Shown here in pieces: positions 60,999 to 64,000 of a stretch of 64,000 nucleotides of DNA; the first letter of the stretch is position 1, and each line of letters starts with the position of its first letter. Position numbers and translations under genes: made by a program. This DNA comes from Betaproteobacteria bacterium HGW-Betaproteobacteria-3 (lineage in GTDB: Bacteria; Pseudomonadota; Gammaproteobacteria; Burkholderiales; Burkholderiaceae_C). A model generated the notes under the pieces. The model saw only the letters and a list, made by a program, of their open reading frames with translations, did no database searches and was not told where the DNA came from. The stretch covers positions 62,001 through 126,000 of the forward strand of contig PHCI01000001.1 of the NCBI GenBank assembly GCA_002842205.1, in the 5' to 3' direction.

Positions 60999-62131
60999 AA
61001 AAACTCAAGGTGATGACCGTGGTGGGGACGCGGCCCGAAATCATCCGCCTGTCGCGTGTGCTGGCGCGGCTGGACGCGCATTGCGACCACGTGCTCGTGC
61101 ACACGGGGCAAAACTACGACTACGAACTCAATCAGGTTTTCTTTGACGACCTGGGCGTTCGCAAGCCAGACCATTTTCTGGACAGTGCGGCCCACAGCAC
61201 GGGTGCCGCCAACACCATCGGCAACCTGATCATCGCCGTGGATGCGGTGCTGGGCAGCGTGCAGCCCGAGGCCATGCTGGTGCTGGGTGACACCAACAGT
61301 TGCCTGGCGGTGATCCCGGCCAAGCGGCGAAAAATCCCGATCTTCCACATGGAAGCGGGCAACCGCTGCTTTGACCAGCGTGTTCCTGAGGAAACCAACC
61401 GCCGCATCGTGGACCACACGGCCGATGTGAACCTGACTTACAGCAGCATCGCGCGTGAGTACCTGCTGCGTGAGGGGTTGCCGCCCGACATGGTGATCAA
61501 GACCGGGAGCCCGATGCTGGAAGTGCTGACGCACTACCGTGCGCAAATCGAGGCGTCCGATGTGCTGCAGCGGTTGGCGCTGGACGCTGATCGTTATTTT
61601 GTGGTCAGCGCCCACCGGGAAGAAAACATCGATTCCGACCGCGCATTTGACAAGCTGGTGGACGTTCTCAATGCGGTGGCCGAAGACCACGGTCTTCCGG
61701 TGGTGGTGTCCACACACCCGCGCACGCAAAAGCGCATCGATGCCACCGGCGCCCGATTCCATCCGCTGGTGCGCTTGCTCAAGCCCCTGGGCTTTCACGA
61801 CTACGTGAAGCTGCAGCTTTCTGCGCGGGCCGCACTGTCTGACAGCGGCACCATCAATGAGGAGTCGTCCATCCTGAACTTCCCGGCGCTGAACCTGCGC
61901 GAGGCGCATGAGCGCCCGGAAGGCATGGAAGAGGCTGCGGTGATGATGGTCGGGCTTGAGGTTGACCGCGTGCGTCAGGGTCTGGCCATTTTGGCAACGC
62001 AGGCCCGGGGCGCCGATCGCAGCCTGCGGCAGGTGGCCGACTACAGCATGCCCAATGTGTCTGACAAGGTGCTTCGGATCATTCACAGCTACACCGACTA
62101 CGTCAATCGCGTGGTGTGGAAGAAGTACTGA
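60995..62131 (+). CDS. wbjD: UDP-N-acetylglucosamine 2-epimerase family, WbjD/FnlC/CapG
   Basis: 378 residues, complete. VMTVVGTRPEIIRLSRVLARL opens the GT-B-like fold, HTGQNYDYELNQVFF, MEAGNRCFDQRVPEETNRRIVDH and SAHREENID are conserved. It catalyses the C2 epimerisation giving UDP-L-FucNAc. It should not be confused with the WbpI stub at 47075: this gene belongs to the FucNAc branch, although its substrate range cannot be read from sequence. Confidence 0.94.
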   Translation: MKKLKVMTVVGTRPEIIRLSRVLARLDAHCDHVLVHTGQNYDYELNQVFFDDLGVRKPDHFLDSAAHSTGAANTIGNLIIAVDAVLGSVQPEAMLVLGDTNSCLAVIPAKRRKIPIFHMEAGNRCFDQRVPEETNRRIVDHTADVNLTYSSIAREYLLREGLPPDMVIKTGSPMLEVLTHYRAQIEASDVLQRLALDADRYFVVSAHREENIDSDRAFDKLVDVLNAVAEDHGLPVVVSTHPRTQKRIDATGARFHPLVRLLKPLGFHDYVKLQLSARAALSDSGTINEESSILNFPALNLREAHERPEGMEEAAVMMVGLEVDRVRQGLAILATQARGADRSLRQVADYSMPNVSDKVLRIIHSYTDYVNRVVWKKY

Positions 62132-62148
62132 ACGCACGACGGGTCTGC

Positions 62149-63399
62149 ATGCGCCTGCTGGTTGTCAGTCAGTATTTCTGGCCCGAGAATTTTCGCATCA
62201 ACGAACTGGTGGCCGAATGGGTGGCGCGCGGCCATGAGGTCACGGTGCTGACCGGGCGCCCCAATTACCCCGAGGGTGAAATCTTTCCAGCTTACCGTGA
62301 AGATCCCTCCGCGTTCGAATCCTATTGCGGCGCGCAGGTGGTGCGTGTGCCGATGCGTCCGCGTGGCAAGGGCAGCGTGCGGCTGGCGCTCAATTACCTG
62401 AGTTTCGCGTTCTGGGGCACGGTGTTAGGGCCCTTCAAGCTGCGGGGCCGCCAATTTGACGCCATCTTTGTGTTCCAGACGTCACCCGTCACGGCGGCAC
62501 TGCCAGCTCTGCTGCTGCGCTGGATCAAGCGCGCGCCGCTGGCCATGTGGGTGCTGGACCTGTGGCCCGACACCTTGTCGGCCGTGGGGGTGGTCCGGTC
62601 ACCGCGCGTGTTGGGCTGGGTGGGCGCGTTGGTCCGGTTCATTTACCGGCGGTGCGACCGCATCCTCGTGCAGTCGCGGGCGTTCTTTCCGGGCATTGAG
62701 CGGTGGCTGGGTGACGTCGAGCGGGTGCGCTACTTCCCCGGTTGGGCCGAGGGCATTTTTGACAGTGCCCTGTCTGCGGTAGAGCCCGCGCCCGAGCTGG
62801 CGCCCCACGGCCATACGTTCAACGTCATGTTTGCCGGCAACATGGGGGACGCGCAGGATTTTCCGGCCATTCTGGCGGCCGCAGAACTGCTGCGCCACCG
62901 GGAGGATGTTCGCTGGCTGATCGTCGGCGATGGCCGCGCGGCCGACGCGGTGCGCGCCGAGATTCTCCGGCGCGAGTTGACGGCCAGCGTTGCGCTGCTG
63001 GGGCGCCACGCGCTGGAGCGGATGCCTGAATTTTTTCGGGGTGCCGGCGCCTTGCTGGTTTCGCTGAAGCGCGACCCGGTGTTTGCCATGACGATCCCCG
63101 GCAAAGTGCAGACTTACATGGCGGCAGGCGTGCCCATTCTGGGCATGCTTGATGGCGAAGGCGCGCGCGTCATTGAAGAGTCGGGGGCCGGATGGGTTTG
63201 CGCGGCCGGGGACAGTGCCGGACTGGCTACGAACGTCGCGGCACTTGCCGACCTGTCAAGCGCCGAGCGTGCCGCCATGGGCGAGCGCGGCAAGGCCTAC
63301 GGCGTGCGCGAGTTTGACCGCTCAGCCCTCATGGACCGGCTGGAGACGTTGCTCAGCGACATGACGGGCACGCCCGTGCAGGGGCATCAAAAATCGTGA
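62149..63399 (+). CDS. wbuB: Glycosyltransferase family 4, L-FucNAc transferase-like (WbuB)
   Basis: 416 residues from the ATG of MRLLVVSQYFWPENFRIN. An earlier in-frame ATG lacks a ribosome site. SQYFWPENFRINELV and WVLDLWPDTLSAVGVV match WbuB, which transfers L-fucosamine, fitting its place right after fnlA-wbjC-wbjD. The donor site MTIPGKVQTYMAAGVPILGMLDGEG is intact. The gap to hicA (63400-63576) has no support for a gene. Confidence 0.92.
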   Translation: MRLLVVSQYFWPENFRINELVAEWVARGHEVTVLTGRPNYPEGEIFPAYREDPSAFESYCGAQVVRVPMRPRGKGSVRLALNYLSFAFWGTVLGPFKLRGRQFDAIFVFQTSPVTAALPALLLRWIKRAPLAMWVLDLWPDTLSAVGVVRSPRVLGWVGALVRFIYRRCDRILVQSRAFFPGIERWLGDVERVRYFPGWAEGIFDSALSAVEPAPELAPHGHTFNVMFAGNMGDAQDFPAILAAAELLRHREDVRWLIVGDGRAADAVRAEILRRELTASVALLGRHALERMPEFFRGAGALLVSLKRDPVFAMTIPGKVQTYMAAGVPILGMLDGEGARVIEESGAGWVCAAGDSAGLATNVAALADLSSAERAAMGERGKAYGVREFDRSALMDRLETLLSDMTGTPVQGHQKS

Positions 63400-63576
63400 G
63401 GGCTGGCGGGGCGCCCGCACGTGCCGCTACGCGCCGTGATCGCGCTGCCGTACCTTGCGCGTCGTTAGCGCCGGTCCAATTTTGACCATGTGCCGGAAGA
63501 CCACTGACCTGCACATCAGCCTTCCGAAAGCAAAAACTTGTTGCATGATCGGTCGTTTTCGTCCGATAATGGCGGT

Positions 63577-63789
63577 GTGACTGGGAACGAATTCATCCGA
63601 AAATTGAAGGCCTACGGCAGAAAGCAAGGCGTTGCCGTGACGCTCAATGCTTCACGTGGCAAAGGCAGTCATCAAACGCTCTATTTTGGCAGCGCATTCA
63701 CGATCGTGCGCAACCCAAAAGATGAGCTAAAAACAGGCACGCTCCACGGCATGTGTTCCCAGCTAGGCGTCAGTCCAAATGATTTGTGA
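63577..63789 (+). CDS. hicA: HicA toxin (mRNA interferase)
   Basis: 70 residues. TGNEFIRKLKAYGRKQG and RGKGSHQTLYFG (with the catalytic His) are the dsRBD-like HicA fold. It cuts mRNA unless bound by HicB. GTG 63577 gives the normal N-terminus, while the open frame from 63538 adds an unrelated stretch. A GATAAT box (63565-63570) lies just before the GTG, so transcription may start at or near the start codon (leaderless). hicB follows after 8 bases. Confidence 0.88.
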   Translation: MTGNEFIRKLKAYGRKQGVAVTLNASRGKGSHQTLYFGSAFTIVRNPKDELKTGTLHGMCSQLGVSPNDL

Positions 63790-63797
63790 GGTGTGTC

Positions 63798-64000
63798 ATG
63801 GAACGTTTTGAATATCCCGTATTACTGAAAGCTGCCAAAGAGGGTGGATTTATCGTGACTTGCCGCGACTTGCCACCGTTGATTACCCAAGGTGAGAGCA
63901 AGGAAGATGCTTTGACGCAAGCCGCTGATGCGATGGATGAGGTGTTTGCGACCTACATGCTTGAAGGTGGTGCCTTCCCGACGCCAAGCAAGACCAGACG
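63798..64000 (+). CDS. hicB: HicB antitoxin, cut by window edge
   Basis: The first 67 residues are visible: MERFEYPVLLKAAKEGGFIVTCRDLPPLITQGESKEDALTQA is a typical partial RNase-H fold of HicB, binding HicA. The C-terminal DNA-binding part lies beyond the window. ATG 63798 is 9 bases after the hicA stop. Confidence 0.88.
   Translation, partial: MERFEYPVLLKAAKEGGFIVTCRDLPPLITQGESKEDALTQAADAMDEVFATYMLEGGAFPTPSKTR

Noticed and set aside
60995-62131. Treating wbjD as the missing WbpI
   Set aside because: It is directly coupled to wbjC and followed by a WbuB-like transferase, so it belongs to the FucNAc branch. A dual role cannot be excluded but is not supported by sequence.
1-64000. CRISPR arrays, tRNA/rRNA genes, insertion sequences, luxI
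   Set aside because: I looked for regularly spaced direct repeats, tRNA-like cloverleaf ends, transposase motifs and LuxI-type synthases and saw none.

Overview
The window reads as a chromosomal segment of a GC-rich betaproteobacterium, most likely of the Burkholderiales (Comamonadaceae-like). The evidence is the TRAP transporter and CoA-transferase gene styles, a type III pantothenate kinase, PHA-granule proteins, and short AT-rich dispersed repeats of a kind I associate with that family. Gene density is high. I saw no rRNA, tRNA, CRISPR array or insertion sequence.

Left part (1-15.6 kb). A PPK2-type polyphosphate kinase faces a tripartite TRAP transporter operon (substrate-binding protein, DctQ, DctM) that ends in an amidase. 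A tiny membrane protein and a persulfide dioxygenase-like/rhodanese fusion follow. Next is the most striking regulatory locus: a CqsA/LqsA-type alpha-hydroxyketone autoinducer synthase, a CqsS-like membrane histidine kinase, a response regulator without a DNA-binding domain, and a LuxR-type regulator. A perfect 20-bp lux-box-like palindrome precedes the synthase gene, and a close relative lies at the start of the luxR gene. Two divergent amidases and coaX close this part.

Middle part (15.6-32.2 kb) is rich in lipid and storage genes. It holds a WS/DGAT wax ester synthase, an acyl-CoA-binding protein, a six-gene minus-strand operon (ArgE-like peptidase, molybdopterin oxidoreductase, lipoprotein aminopeptidase, PHA-system protein, CaiB CoA-transferase, VOC protein), two metallopeptidase/amidohydrolase genes, a TPR protein, a TetR regulator, a patatin phospholipase, a phasin and a 661-residue two-domain fatty acyl-CoA reductase. 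The reductase, synthase and acyl-CoA carrier together would suffice for wax ester formation.

Right part (32.3-64 kb) is an O-antigen/surface polysaccharide cluster. galU and rfbBDAC serve dTDP-L-rhamnose. tviB-wlbA-wbpD-wbpE serve a diacetamido uronic acid, and wbpG-hisH2-hisF2 its acetamidino form. fnlA-wbjC-wbjD serve UDP-L-FucNAc. The flippase, a Wzy-like polymerase, glycosyltransferases, acetyltransferases and an FkbM methyltransferase sit in a lower-GC core with one very AT-rich block. Toxin-antitoxin modules or their remnants occur at almost every junction, including a PIN toxin domain fused in frame to the WbpE aminotransferase. Several scars are visible: a truncated vapC, a transaminase/membrane-protein deletion joint, a WbpI stub and a truncated HEPN gene. 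The right edge cuts through hicB.
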